Shown: piece by piece, positions 37,901-52,900 of the stretch
Position numbering within the stretch: position 1 is the stretch's first letter
Layout: each line of letters begins with the position of its first letter
Assembly (NCBI GenBank): GCA_004794655.1
Contig: SMMW01000618.1
Location: forward strand, 2,232,001 to 2,296,000
Origin: Marisa cornuarietis
Taxonomy: Eukaryota; Mollusca; Gastropoda; Architaenioglossa; Ampullariidae
Length of the DNA stretch: 64,000 bases
Direction: 5' to 3'
Notes under the pieces: generated by a model
Seen by the model: only the letters and a program-made list of their open reading frames with translations
Told to the model about the DNA's origin: nothing
Databases searched by the model: none
Made by a program: the position numbers and the translations under genes

Positions 37901-40900
37901 TGTGGCATCTGTTTACAGGGTTGGCTGTCTTACCGTGATATTGCCTTAGTTGCTGGCTCGGCATAAAACACCAATTCCCCCCACCCCCAACAGGGTCAGC
38001 TCTCACATACTGTTAAAACTATGCAGTTTAAAATAAAAAAAAGTTTCTTTCAGTAAAGCTGTTTTAATGGAGCGTCCATTGTGTGAGATCAAATTATTAT
38101 AGGAACATAGCAAACGAAGTGTGCTGGCCAAAATAGCATAGAGAAACCAAGATTATATTAAACATTCTATTTTAGCTAGAGTTATATGGTTACCTGTGCT
38201 TGGCTTTGAAGCAGATGAGTGCGAACTAGGAGCTTGCTTTGGTGAGTAACTGGAATAGAAAGTGAGTAAATTTGGTAGAAACAGAGGATTATACTCTTCT
38301 GCCACAATTAAAAGGTTTAGGGTGTGGTATGGTGTGGAGTTTAAATAATACATTGCTTCTTGAGAATTGTCATGTTAAAAGACCTTAAAGACCTACCCGA
38401 TTGGTTTTAGTTAAAACAGATTCTGGTAGCTAGAGATAAATATATAATGTAAATTTCAGCGCCTAAAACACAGCAGTTTATTTATCATCTAATTTCAAAG
38501 TTGGCAGTTTGCACCATGCACAGTTTGCAAGTTCTACAAAATCTTGTTCCCACATGCAAATAATGTGCGATATCACACCCAGTGTGGTCCATGCTGTGTC
38601 TCAGTAAGCATATGATGGCCAGATGGTGGAGCAATACATCAGGTTCATCAGGCGATCTTCACTTATTATGCTTTAGTAGCAAAGACAAGTGCAAAATGCT
38701 GTTCTCCAGCCTTGAAGATATTAAACCTTACTATGTGTTTGAACCTGGGCATTGCAAAGGTTCAAAACCCCAAATACACAAAATGCTCAGGCAGCAGACA
38801 ACAAATACCACATAGTAAGCATCATTGATGTTCGTCAAATTTTGCAACCTGCAGGTTATTATTACACTTAATGTTTGTCCATTTACTTACTTTCTGTTAC
38901 AAAAGCTTCAAGTATGAAATTTACTGCTGAGACTCATTTGCACATTTATATGGGAATAGTTGCTCATACAATTGTTGGTGTAAATAATAGAAAAATAGAG
39001 AGACTTTTACTTGCACAAATTGAAAAAAACAGATATATTTTCAGGAATGCTGTTGCAGATATTCCTTATCATTTAATGTGTGCACATTACTTACAACATA
39101 TTGTGTCCCCGGTCACAGCTATAATACTTTGGCTTTAAAAGTTGAATTTAAAGTACATTTATTGAGATGTTCATGCAGCTACTTGCATGGTTGGATGAGA
39201 AAAGGCATACTTTTGTAAAGTAGACATGAATCCTGGAAGATGACGCTTTTGTGGTACTTCAAAACCCTCTTGCTTCTTCAGCATAACTAGGTAACTTTCA
39301 GGAAACAAAGCTGCATTCGCATACGACAGATCTGGGTAGGTGCAGTGAAGTCAGCTCTACACACTCAACAAAGTTTATCCATTATCTTCTCAACGATAAA
39401 TCCTTTTGGAATTTATGCACACTTATTCCGTCGCGATGTTTTCCTATGCATTCAGTGACACAATAATTTCCATGTCTGCACTCGTGCTTTCAAGATTTGG
39501 TATTTTCTAGCAACTTGTATCAGCAATGCTGTGGTCAGCCATGATACCACCAGTACTGGTGGCATGCAGCTTCAGACCTAAATGGAGATTTGAACAGCTA
39601 AGGAAACCGCTTTCATTTAATTTCTCGAGATTCGTGTTTCTCCTTGTGATTTGATGTCCAAGCCATTAATAATAAATATGGAAGGCGTCTTTTGAGTATG
39701 ATATGTGTCACCAATCGAGAAGATCTTTAAGCGCTAGGTCTTTCACTTTGAAAAATTTGTTTGTTTGCATGTGTACATTTTATTTCAGGTCGAACAAAAC
39801 GTGACTTTTTAACCTTGCCGCGGTTCTTGGATGGGAAGCTACTTGACGTAATTGTTACCTGTGTAAACGCCCCTCATTCCATTTATGCACAGGTTTGAAC
39901 ACAAATATCCTCTATTTCTAATCTTCAAAGTGAGGACCTTATAGGTTAATTTAGTGATTAATTTATATTGACATTTAGCTCCTGTGGATGACCATTTGCA
40001 TTTGTACATAAATGTTATTTTGTTAAAGAATAGATGTGGTTTACGAAATAAACTTTTGGTTTGCATTTAAATACCTGATACCTGCTGGACTGCAGGAGCA
40101 TCAAGTATTCTCAAGATTATTTGATGTCTCAAACTCAAAAATTGCAGAAAAGAAACAAAGGTTTTTGAAAAATTTAATAGAAACGTCAGAAGCAGCCATA
40201 GGTAAAATATGGGAGATGCCACTGGTTTGAAATGATTTACTGTGAAAATGCATTTTTCTAATTTTAAAAAAATGTGTAAACAGCGCATAACGAGCACAGA
40301 ATCCTACCTGCCTTGCTTAGAACAGAGAATGCTGGATCTTTACACCCAAGAGTCTAAAGGACTGTACACCGTCTTCTGTCCCAGAAAAGGTACTTTTTAC
40401 TGTTTTGGTAGTTTAGACTTTTTTTTGTGCCAGTGCTTTCTGTTGCAGCTGATTATGTCAGGCTACCTGTTATTTTTGTGTTACATTATACTTCTGTTTG
40501 TTATTTCGTAATTATACAGCTCCTACCTATTTCTTTTGCATGGTGCTATGTGGTAAAGATGATAAAATGTTGACATTCTTTTGAATATTTTCATTTTGGA
40601 AATTCAAATTTACCATTTTAATAACATTGCTAGAAGTGCATATTTTTTAAATCTAGAAAGTTTAGAAAAAACATCTTTTCCAAATAAACAAAAAATGAAT
40701 TTTTATACTCCTCGATCTCCATATTTTGTGGTTTGTAGGTATGATATGTGCAGCCCAATATGGTCAAGATAAGCTGTGGTATCGTGCTCGTATTCTGGAC
40801 ATTCTTGGTGGCAGAAAGTTACTTGTTCAGTATGTTGACTACGGTAATACTGAGATTATCCACCACACCCAGATTCGCAAGATTCTTGATGATGACATTA

Positions 40901-43900
40901 AGTTTCCAGCACAGGTAAAGTCTAATGTGATCTTTATTTTGCTGCGTTCATTTGCAAATTTCGCTGATTTTGATGTCTAAATCGCCATCTCTCCCTGCTC
41001 TGTCCATCCCTTATCCCCTTACTAAAAGGCTTGCATGTGTAACTGTATTGTTATGCAATTTTAAAATAGACTGCATTTATTTAGAGCTAGTAGTTACAAG
41101 TGGAGATGGAAATAGCAGGTCTAGTGTATTGTAACTTAAGCACTGATTTTTCTATTTGCTAGGAGTAATGTACAGCAGAAAAGTAAATTAAAAGCCTGAA
41201 TCTCTTTGAAGCTAGAAATAAGCTTCCTTAATATTATTAGAGCTGCCACTGATGGGAGATTCATTTTGACGTCTTGACATTTAGCGAAGTTTGGATCAAA
41301 GGGAGAATTACTTTGAAGCCCTCCTAAACAATAATGGATTATAAGTAAATTCTATGTCAAATTATTGCTGCTTCTTAGCGTTCTTGTATTTGGTTTTCTG
41401 TTTTATCAAATATATTTCTTTAAATCCAAGAATAACATAGCCTAAATGTCTAGTAGTTCTGCGAGGGTATAATAATAAGTATCTTTGATAACATACGTTC
41501 CAAAAGTAGGACTGATAATAATTGGGCATGTGTCTGGACTAGTGTGAATATTTTATAGTGCAATTTCCTTTCTCAGGCCATTGAATGCTGGCTGTCTGAT
41601 GTAGAGCCAGCGAATGGCAATAATGAATGGTCAGAGGAGGTAATTATTAAAATCTACTCTTTTATAATGCATGTGATTGTGAACATTTACTTATAAAAGT
41701 TATTGCATTTTTCTTTTTACACAAATGATTAGGATATATTTGTATTGGGAAATGTAAATATTTATTCACACATATTCCCTCTTTACCATAGCAAGTTTAG
41801 GTAAAATGTCTGCAAGCGAAGAAACATTAAATGTGAAACAGTAGCAGGGGTCGCTGAGTACACTTTTTGTGAGTTTCATTTCAATGTGAGACTAGACTTT
41901 GTAAACAGTAAACAGCCACATAGTGAAAGGTGTGAAAGGTGGAACCTTCCATCATAAATCAAACACCCATTTTTCTCTCTAAAGCTGCATGCAAACTGAC
42001 ACCTTACAGAATGTTGGCTGATCATTACAGAGCTATCCCTAGATGGGGATTATAGATCCTTTTTATGTTGCCACCCATGTATCTTGCTAAGCATTTGTAT
42101 TTGTTTTTGGTTTTTTTGTTAGATGGAAAGTCTGAATTGTGCATTGTAATCTCTCTTCAGAAAGTGGCTTTAGTCATTGATATCTGTAATTTTATATTAC
42201 TATTCTTATCTGTATCAGAGAAGGCCACCGAAAGTTAGCATAATATTTTAAGAAAAATCAAAATTTGTTAATTTATGGATCAAGTGTGATGGCCAAAGTA
42301 CTGATACAAAACTTTTTTCAAAACTTAATATCAGGGCAGGGCTTGGATTTCAAGACAAGTATTCCAAAAAGTGTGCCAGTTCCGAGTTATCACAGACAGT
42401 AAGTATTAAACATCATGCAGGAAGATGGGAGAAAACAGCAGGGAGAGGAATAGACAGTGGATGAATGGGTTGGTGGCGGTGTGGATGCTTGAAACAGATG
42501 TGAATACATTATGTTACTTTTTAAAGATTTAGTTGAAGATGTATAAAAGAATTATAGTGAGATGGGAAAACCCTGTCCCCACACCACGCTAGTTTTTTTT
42601 TTTTAACCTAATTCCAGGATGGCCATACTTTACACATATCCTGCTGTCCCTGATGTCAGTCTTGTAATTTCATGTTTGTGCATCTATGGTGAGCTATGTA
42701 CATGTGCTTTCATGTTGAACTACAAGCAGTTATGCCTTAATACCATCAACTTTATGGTGACTTCTTATTATGAAAGTCATTCAGCATCCTCAGCCTTCCT
42801 GTTAACAGTGGCATAGATATACTTATATGTCCCACAAGTGATCAAAAAATTTAGTTTGCATTGTTTTTGTACAGGCACTAAGTCTAACTCAGTAAGTGGT
42901 GTACTGTATGCCGTTGACGTTGACAGTGGTCGACTGCTGTGCATAAACTCAGAGCTTGTCAAACATGGTTTTGCATCAAGCACTGGGAAGTGGTAAGTAG
43001 TAGTTAAAGTTTTATTCAATAATTGTGTAATACCAGAGTGAAATGTAGGATTAAGTTTTGTTTTATATTTCACATTATCACATTATTGGCTACTGGATGG
43101 TGAACCTGATGCTTTGTGAAGTGTCTTATCAGTGAGTGTACAATACAGTACTTCTCATAACCACAATTCAGAACTTTAAAACCCCCCTCCAAAAATCCCA
43201 AAACCCAAAAAGCAGCAAGTCCGTTGCTTAAAATTTGTAAATTATTTTTAAGTCTGTTGTCATTGTAACTTCATTTTGACCTACGTTCCATTGTATCTGT
43301 TTTCTACAGGTCCCACCCACCGAAACTTGAAACATTTGAAGGTGTGACTCTTACTGCACGAGAGCAAAGAAATCTTGTACAGGTATTTATGCAAAATATA
43401 AATATATTGCATGTTAAAATCTTAGTCAGTTGTTAATAAGTGAGTATTGTAAAAGTAACAGTAAAAGTAACAACATACCTTTTGATGTTGATTAATGTTT
43501 GGTAAAACATGCCTTTGTTTTTGTAAAAAAAACGGGCTGTCTTCCCTAGAAATTGTCACTTTAGAATCTATGCATTGGGATTGGGGGTTAATGTCCTTGG
43601 AAAATGTGTGATGCCTACAAAGTCTACCATATGGTGAGGAGACATGCTCTGCAAATCTGTTGTGTATTTGAGTTGCGACAGATTTTGTTAATATGCTCTA
43701 TTTATGCCATAACTGGTCTTCATTAATAGCTTACTGTTGGGAAAGTGACAAATGCCACTGTCATGCAGGTTCCAGAAATGGACAAGGCAGTTTCTAAGAC
43801 ACAGAAATCACCACCTGTCCTTCATCCCAGCCCAGGGCAGCGCTTATCTCCATCCCCCAATGTTTACTCCCCAGTTGTCTCCTCCTATTCCACTCAAGCC

Positions 43901-46900
43901 AGCAGAAAGGCGAGTGTTTCTCCTAATCAGGGGGCCAATCAAAAGGTGGATACATACAGATCTAATGGAGTGCTGCCGCAGCAGAATGAGACATTACCTG
44001 GTCAGCAGAGCTTGCCAACTGCTGTGTCAGATGAGAAACCCAGCATCCATTCAGTGGCAGTGAGAATTGCTGAGTACCAGTCACCAGGCCACTTCTACAT
44101 TCAGCTGCAGGACAAGAGCAGGGAACTAGACAGGTAAGATCATAGCTGCAGGCTAAGAGGAATGGAGCTTGACAGGTAAGATTACAGCTGCAGTAAGCAC
44201 ATCATGACGGGTCCGGGGTGTTTTAGAAGAAGGTGTGGTAATGGTTATGTTCTAAAAATAAGGTACATGAGGTAGAAATAGTGAATTACTGGGAAAATGA
44301 AAGATGTATGACATCTCCTAAGGAAATTCATTTTGCAACGACCTGTGACTGAGTTGCCATGGTTGAATGTGGGCAGCATGATGACAGAGATGTCAGAATA
44401 TAATTCAACTGATCAGATGGACAGAGAATGGAAGGCTGGTGACTACTGTGCTGCTAGATACTCAAAAGATCAAAGCTGGTATCGTGGACGTGTTGGAAGA
44501 AACTTGGAAGATGGCAGTTTTGAGGTGACATATCCTTGTCATATGTTGTGTGTCTTGCTTCGCTTCTTGCTAGAAATGGCTGGGAGTTTTGGCATATAGT
44601 AAATTAGAGTTTGATCAGCTTCATATCCAAGATGGTTTTAATGACAGCCAAAACTTAGTAGTACTACTGTAGAAGTTCTACAGTTGCAGTAGGATCAAAG
44701 GAGCCACCTCTGTGCACGTTAGTCTCATTTTAAAATGTCTTTGTGTACACATCCTACAGAACTAATGCACTAAGTAATTTGAGAGCGTTTCATGTTAAGA
44801 GTGTTTTCATTTATAATGTTCATCAAAACCTTAAAAATTTGTCAGCCTACCCACTATTTAAATGTGTTTTTCTTCTTAATTTTGCAGCATAAATGAAAAC
44901 CCTTCTGTGTTATCAGATTTTAAGCATATTTTCTCTATGGTATTACTTTCTTGATTGCTTGAAGAGTAGAACAGTGCTGTGATGTTGATGGTTTGGATCA
45001 TTTCCTGGTCATTTATTTTGAAGATTTCCCTTATGTGCTTTAGGTATTCCTGGTAGATTATGGCTTCACAGACATACTTTCACAAAGCCAACTTCGCCTT
45101 TTATTGAAGAAGCATGGAAAGAACGAGTGCTTTGCAGAGAGATGTCACTTAGCAGGGATCCGGTCTGCTGGGTCAACAGATCCCACTAAATGGACAAGCA
45201 CAGCTAGAGAATTCATGATGAAGCAGATTAGCCAGGGCAAGCAGTTGTTTGTCAAACTTGAGGTGTGTATTTGAGAGACGTGTTACCCAGAGTGTGAAAT
45301 ATCTGTTTTGTTTTTAGTCTTGTTTACAGATTTCATCCAATATTTCAAATATTACTTTTAGCTGGTCTGCTGGTTGATATATTCACTCTCTCATACCACA
45401 CGCAAACACACAGAGAAAATTCACAGTGAAAAACCATACATTATAAACTTACAGCATAGCAATGAACTTGAGTTGTTATTAGAGTTTGATTAACTTCCCA
45501 CATTTATTATTATTACAAGCATGAAGTACAGTCGGACCTCGCTAAGTCGAACTTCCCTAAGTCGAAAACCTCCCTATCTCGAATTAATTATTAGGTCCCG
45601 ACCAAATTCCCTTAAGAACAATGTATTTTAGATCTCCTTAACTCGAAGATTTTGTGGCTTCCAACCTCCGTAAGTCGAATTTTCAGTCATCAGCAACCAG
45701 ACGCAACTATGTCTCAAACTGTTCCAAACTATGTTCCAAACTGTCTCAAGAAAGACACTTTTATCCCATTTTCCTTTCATCTTTTGTGTAAAAGGTTCGT
45801 TGCGTGCTCTGTTGCGCAGTGGACAACTAACTGACTCTCACACCAGTTCCTGCTCTGAAGTTGACCAATTCAGGGGAACTGGCCGACACTAGAATTTTTC
45901 CCACGGCCATAACTCCAGTCGGCGGGCCGCGCGTCACTGGTCAAGATTTATGGCCACCCGCCTTGACCATCCTTTCAGGCGGTGGCGGTGGTAACTTGAC
46001 CAGTGGACCGTTGGTGGTTTACACGCAAACTTACTGTGAAAAATACGTTTTCTACACTCTGTCAGTCTCTTATCGGGACGAGCACTGAATAGAGTTTGTG
46101 TCGGTGTGGTTTTTCCCGTGCTGTACGTGCCGCGAAAATGGCAGTACATGTATCCGTATAAAATGATAATACTGTATAATTAACGGTTATAATACAGTAA
46201 TTAAGTCGGAAAAACATTGTCCTTGATTAACCTGCGCCTATTACGGCATTTTCCCTAACTCGAAAACTCCCTAAGTCAAATTTTTTTTCGGGTCCCTTTG
46301 AGTTCGAGTTAGCGAGGTCCGACTGTAGCTTGAGTTGATTAGTGTGGAATGTAGTCATACTCATTTCTGTTGTATACGGTAATGAAAGATTATGAGCGAG
46401 ATTATTGGATACAGGATGAAACATTTGACGGTGTAACATCCGAATGTAACACCTTATTGTAACTTACCAGTGTTAATTAGCTATTTTTATATGCTTATAG
46501 GTTTAAATGGTTATCAGTATTTTAACTACAGTCGGACCTCGCTAAGTCGAACTTCCCTAAGTCGAAAACCTCCCTATCTCGAATTAATTGTTAGGTCCCG
46601 GCCAAATTCCATAAGAACAATGTATTTTAGATCTCCTTAACTCGAAGATTTTTTGGCTTCGAACCTCCGTAAGTCGAATTTTGAGTCATCACCAACCAGA
46701 TGCAACTATGTCTCAAACAGTTCCAAACTATGTTCCAAACTGTCTCAAGAAAGACACTTTTATCCCATTTTCCTTTCATCTTTGTGTAAAAGGTTCGTTA
46801 CGTGCTCATTTACGCAGTGGACAACTAACTGACTCACACCAGTCCCCCCTTTGAAGCTGACAGATTCAGGGAACTGGCCGACACTAGACTTTTTCCCACG

Positions 46901-49900
46901 GCCACTTCAAGTCGGCGGGCTGTACATCACTGGTCAAGATTTATGGTCACCCGCCTTGACCATCCTTTCAGGCGGTGACGGTGGTAACCTGACCAGTGGA
47001 CTGTTAATTGGTGGTTCACACACAAACTTACTGTGAAAAATACGTTTTCTAGCCTACACTTTGTCAGTCTCTTATCGGGACGAGCACTGAATAGAGTTCG
47101 TGTCGGTGTGGTTTTTCCGTGCGGTACGTGCCGCGGAAATGGCAGTACATGCATCTGTATAAAACGATAATACTGTATAATAAACGGTTATAATACAGTA
47201 ATTAAGCAGGAAAAACATTGTCCTTGATTAACCTGCGCCTATTACGCCATTTTCCCTAACTCGAAAACTCCCTAAGTCGAATTTTTTTTCGGGTCCCTTT
47301 GAGTTCAACTTAGCGAGGTCTGACTGTAGTTTCACACAGCAGTGATGTGGTTACAGTGCCTTGCTAATTAAAAAGCTAGTGGCAGGGGAGGGGGAAATGA
47401 TGGAATCTGGGTGTGTACTAGGGAAAAGAAATGAACTATTTTTTTAGGCTATTGCGCTGCAGTACACACATTTTGATAGCAGTCAAATAATAAGTTGGGT
47501 AATATTTTTCCACTTGTGAAGTCCTGGCTCTTACGCCTAGCATTCCTCGTTTAAGAAATACAAAACAGCTGTCGGAAATGGGCCATGAAAAAACTAGGAA
47601 GTATCACTCGTTACCTTCAGTCAGTGCAGCAGTTGGCCAAGGAAGCGTGCAACAATAGGATGTGCCCCTCTCGAGAATATGTAAGCAGGCACTGCACTAC
47701 AGTCACTTGATCTGTGTTCCTTTTAATTGTAGCTGTTGTGCTTTCCTTGCAGAACAGAATGAATGAGCATGAATGATGTCAAAGTTCATTGTCCGAATGC
47801 ATGTGAGTGACATGAATGAAAATTTTAACAAGAGAAGGGGTTTCGTTAGAAAAAAAATATGAGGGAATAAACCAGCTTTCTTTCCCCCTCACAAAAATGC
47901 AACTGGCCACTCCTGTGTAACCACAAAAGGACTCGACTGTATCATACTGGTTACATCAGAATGTACTCTTTCAGATGCCTATTAGAGGTCCTTCATGCCA
48001 GCAGTCATCGCCATCCTAAATTAAAGGCTCAAGGACTCGTAGGCCTATCCTGTATTACCTGTCATCTTTTTCAGGAGGTTCATGTGTATGTGTGAGAGGG
48101 TGTATGTCTTGTATGGGTGTGTATGTTTGCATGTTATGTTTGTATGTGTGTAGTGATTGGTGAGGTGAAGAAAAATTTCTGTCTTGAACTATGCCTTGTA
48201 CAGATAATGAAGATTGATTTGATTTGATGTTTCTACCAGATGTTTTAATTCTTTCTATGCAGGGTGAAGCAGTTCCAGAACTTGGTTTGCCGGTGGATAT
48301 TGTGATAGAAGAAATTGTCCCAGAGACAGCATTTGACCCAGCCTTCAAGAAATATGTGTCCTTAATTGAACTTCTGCTTGGTCAGGGACTGGCTCTGCCA
48401 GTTAAAGGGTCAGTTGGTTTTTTTTTCTTTAGAGTTGACAGTTTTCTCTTGTTCTACATTTTGATTGTGGATTTTGTTCCTCTTTGTTCATTCATGTTAT
48501 TAGAGTATTACATTTTAAATGCTAAACTTATGTATGGTTATATGTGTGTGTGTGTCTGTAAAGTGAGGACATTGATGGGCAGGGGTTAGTTTGGGTTAGG
48601 TTTAGTTGTAGGGATTATGGTGGGGGTTAGGGTTAATATTGTGGTGGGATAAGTTGGTTTACCGTTAAGGGCTAGGAAAAAAGTGAGGTGTGGTAACACT
48701 GTGAACTAGGGATATCAAAATGTTTGCTGGAATTTGAGAGGGGGACACTGATGAATCACCACCTTGCCTTGGTTAAGGAGGTTGAATGTTGCAATGACCC
48801 ATAGTACTATGCCAGCTGGAGCACCCATGTCAAGTTGAGGGGTAGAGACCAAAGTGGGGTCCAATGGTCACAGGGGGTTGGGCAGTGGGCTAAAATTTCA
48901 TTCCCGTACAAAGAAAATGATAGGAAATGAAGACTAGTGACAATCCAACAAATGGCTGTGGAGAGGCAATCTTGGTAACTGGAGCTATATTTTGGTTGGG
49001 GACCAATTCAAGGATGTTCCCAAACAGAAAGCTGACCTGTTCCTTCTAAAAATAAAACAAAATCTGATTACTGGAATTTGCCAGAATGTAAGAACATTAA
49101 AGCTAACACAAATGTTAGCACAGGCCTTTCAATTGCATTTTTACCGACTTGGTCTTTGAATTACTGAAACACTTTAGACAGGTAAAATCCTGCCAATCAA
49201 CAAACATTTGCTGTATACCAGGAACAATTCAAGATTACTGGTCAGTGCAGAGAGTGCAACCTATCTGGTCATGATGCTGCACGATACAAGTGCACAAATT
49301 ATTAGTATTCTTCTTCAGCCTGTATGTCCTGACCTGCTCGGCTTCTATAGATAATGCAGAGGAAGAGGACCAATAGGACTTCTGTAACCTCATACGAGCA
49401 GATGTAATAGTGGTACAGGGAGATTTCACCACAAGAGTAAGTAGCAAGAACGAAGGAAGAGAAAAAAACCATTGGAAAGGAATATATAGGGGACATAACA
49501 GATAATGGCAGCAGGTTGTGTAATTTTTGTGAGGAAATAACCTTGTATAAGAAGAAACAATTTTTTAACATAGGAACATACATAAAGTGACATAAACGTC
49601 ACCTGATGGTAGGACAGATTGACCACATTAGCATTAATGGCAAATAGAGACACACACTTCTAGATGTAAGACTCAAAAAGCGGGCACACATAGGTAGTGA
49701 TCAAACATGCTGTAGAGCTCAGAAAAGCTAAGGTGGGAAAAACAAAGATATAGATCAAAGACTGAACAATTCAGCAGAAATTGGTCAATCAAATTAATGA
49801 AAGAAGCAGATAAGGAAAGACTATGGAAACATAGAAAAAAATTGAGCACTGAGATAACATACCAAGTGCTGAACACCACTCTAGATATGGAAGTAAAGAG

Positions 49901-52900
49901 GAGTGGTAGAAGAGATCAAAGAAAATTTGTACAAACACCTGTATGACCAGATGAAGCATCAGCAGGACAAGACATAAACCTGGTCAACAAAATCACGAAC
50001 AGAATATAGAAATGGCAGGCAAGAACTACCTTTAAAAACTTGGGATGTGAACATCACAGAAGAAAGTAGAGAGGTAGAAGAAACACTAGAAGCAACTGCT
50101 TATTTGACCAGCCATTCATTACTAATATTCCGGACTCTCCAATACTTGCTAACATTCTGGAAAGTGAAGAAGACCATGAGGAAAAGGAAACTATCCAACC
50201 ACAACAACAACAAAAAGGTAAAGCTCCAGGCATGATGGGCTCTGCCCTGAAAGTTAAAACTGGAGATAGAAGAAATCCAGAAGCTACTCTGCAATCTGGG
50301 ATACAGAACAAACACCTAAAGTATGGAAAATTGGTGTAATATTTGAAACAAATGCACCCCCATAACTCTATATTAAACAGTTGAAGGTAAGAGAAAACAT
50401 GGCTGACCTAAAGAAACCTCGTGATAATCAGTTGAGAAAGAATCCAAGGAGCAGAAACTGACATGCAGCATTATCACTAAATATACTGGTGATACACAAT
50501 AATGCAGGTTTTTATATACCACCTAGGTATAAAGAGCACTAAGTATGCTGCTGACACACCAATGCAGGTTTTTATATACTACCTAGGTATAAAAAGCACT
50601 AAGTAAGTGTTATGGTTATTGAAGGTTTGGAAAATTGAATGTCCAAAAGTTAGGGGCCATCAGTATTTTGCAAGTGCAAACATGCTTCCTCTAACCTTTT
50701 TAGGCGGTTGGGGTGTTAGTGATCTCACTTTTCTTGAGGCCAGCTTTATGTGAGGGTGGTGCCCATCTCCTCTAACTTGCTATCCTTACTTTTCCCAACA
50801 CTTTGTGGAGTCAAGTACCTATTCCTGACAGTGTGGGTTAACTAAGAAGTTTGCTGTGCTACATGGGTATTAAACCAGTGTACCCATTCCTGACAGTGTG
50901 GGTCAACTGAAGGAAGTTTACTGTGCTTCATGGGTATCAAACCAGCCTGCCTCTCAGTTTTAACACCGGAGCTGTAACCATTTGGCTATCTGCCCTCCAG
51001 TTTGTAGGCTATTGCTGAACTTTGTGGGTAGGTTAGTGTGAGCAAATACAAGCACTTTGTGTGTTAACTGTGTAGCTGCATACGCACATAAATTTGCATG
51101 ATTAGCCCAAGCACATGCTTTTGACCTGATGGTTCTTAGTTGATGTTGGTCCATCTGTTGTTTGTTTGGGTTTTTTTTTCAAACAGGAAAAAACGGTTAA
51201 GCACAACTGACACAGGATCTTGTAACCCAGAGCAGTGTTTTCAAGCAAAAGTGACAGTCTCTGCTTCTAGACCTGTTATGACTGTACATGAGGACAATAG
51301 CCAAGACTCTCTTAAGCCTGAGACGGTGGTTCTAATGCAGCCTGACTTTGATGTTGCCCCCCATCCTCCTCCCTCTGCGTCTGTAATGGTTGTGGTTCCT
51401 GTTTACGTTGATTACTCTGGAGTCATCTTTGCCCACGATGTTACTGAGGGTAGGTTATGAAGAAACTATTAAGTATAGACTTAGGAAAATGTTCATCAAG
51501 AAGTGCAAGGAAAACAGTAACATTTTCAAATTCAAAATTAGAATGACTTGGGTATGAAATGTGGGCCATTGTCTTTGGCTGATAAATAATTTTAACAGGT
51601 TAACAAGTTATGTAAATACATACAAACTGTATGCTCACGTGGGGATAATTCATTCCTCATTACACTGCAACCCCTATAATGTACCTATTCAATTTAAATG
51701 GTGGTGACAAACTTATGTCTACAGAGGAAATGCTGTCCAAGCTAATAAAAAACATGGATCTGTATGCACAACATGAGGCTCCGAAGGGACGCCTAGAAGT
51801 AAAGCCAGGTCAGATTTGTCTAGCCCACTATTCTGCAGATGATGTTTGGTATCGAGCTCGGGTACTTGAGGTGGACATGGATACTGTAAAGGTAAGGTAT
51901 GCATTTTTTACCTATGCTGTTCAGATGATAGTTTTTTTTTAACATGTAGTGTTCATGCGGTTGCAGTTTTTACCTGTACTGTTCAGATGATAGTTTTTTT
52001 TTTACATGTACAGTGTACTGTTCATACAATTGCATTTTTTTACCTGTGCTGTTCAGATGATTGCAGTTTTATTGGTCATTCACCAGTATTTTCTATAGTG
52101 ATTATTTCTCAGTTTTGTTTAATCTTTTATCTTATAACTACCTTAAAAAAGCATATCAATTTACTTCATTGTCTGGCAGATATTTATATTCAGTTTATAT
52201 AAAGCTCATTTGTGTACATAGAAAAAAATATAGATATATTGTCACAGCTCACCTGACATGTTTTTTTCTTGTGAACTGGTGACTTTTTTTCTACATATGT
52301 GAATCTCACAAATCACTTTTTCTCATGTACACAAATCTTGCAGGTGAAGTATATAGACTTTGGGAACATAGCCCGTGTGTCCCGAGAGAAGCTGAAGCTT
52401 GCCACAGCAGACATCTGCAAGATTCCTCAGTTGGCATTTCAACTAGTCCTCCATAATATCAGACCTGTGAGTAGCCTTATATTGGAAGTTACTTCTGGTA
52501 AAAAAAAAATTAAAAGAAATCATCACTTTTTGGGGGTTGAACTTTAATGACATTAACAGAGGCAATAAATGGTCTAATAACTAGTGGCAATAATTTATGC
52601 ATTGAAGACAGCAGGTGAAATGGTTCAGTCAAAGTGTATAATGATAAGCAAAACAGATGCTTTGTATTTGACTGATTCAGTAAAACACACCTTTAAAATG
52701 ACATGGCTTGACACCCATTTTGCTTACAGAATACAGCTGATTGGTCATGGCCAACACCTGTCCTGGAGTACATGCATGCTGAGATTGTAAACTACAAGTG
52801 TACTGTAGAGGTTAAAGTAAGTTGTGATGCTCTCTGTCTAATGAATGGCTTGTCTTTTTCTCATTCTGTGGTTGCTGCTGTGCTATTCACATGCTTGGGA

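Noticed and set aside
40242..40299. Longer exon 21 starting at the CAG ending 40293
   Set aside because: It would enter in the wrong phase after exon 20; the AG ending 40299 is in phase.
45861..46149. Open frames on both strands inside the pogo-like MITEs (also 46851-47154)
   Set aside because: They recur because the two MITEs are copies of each other. No helix-turn-helix or DDE motif.
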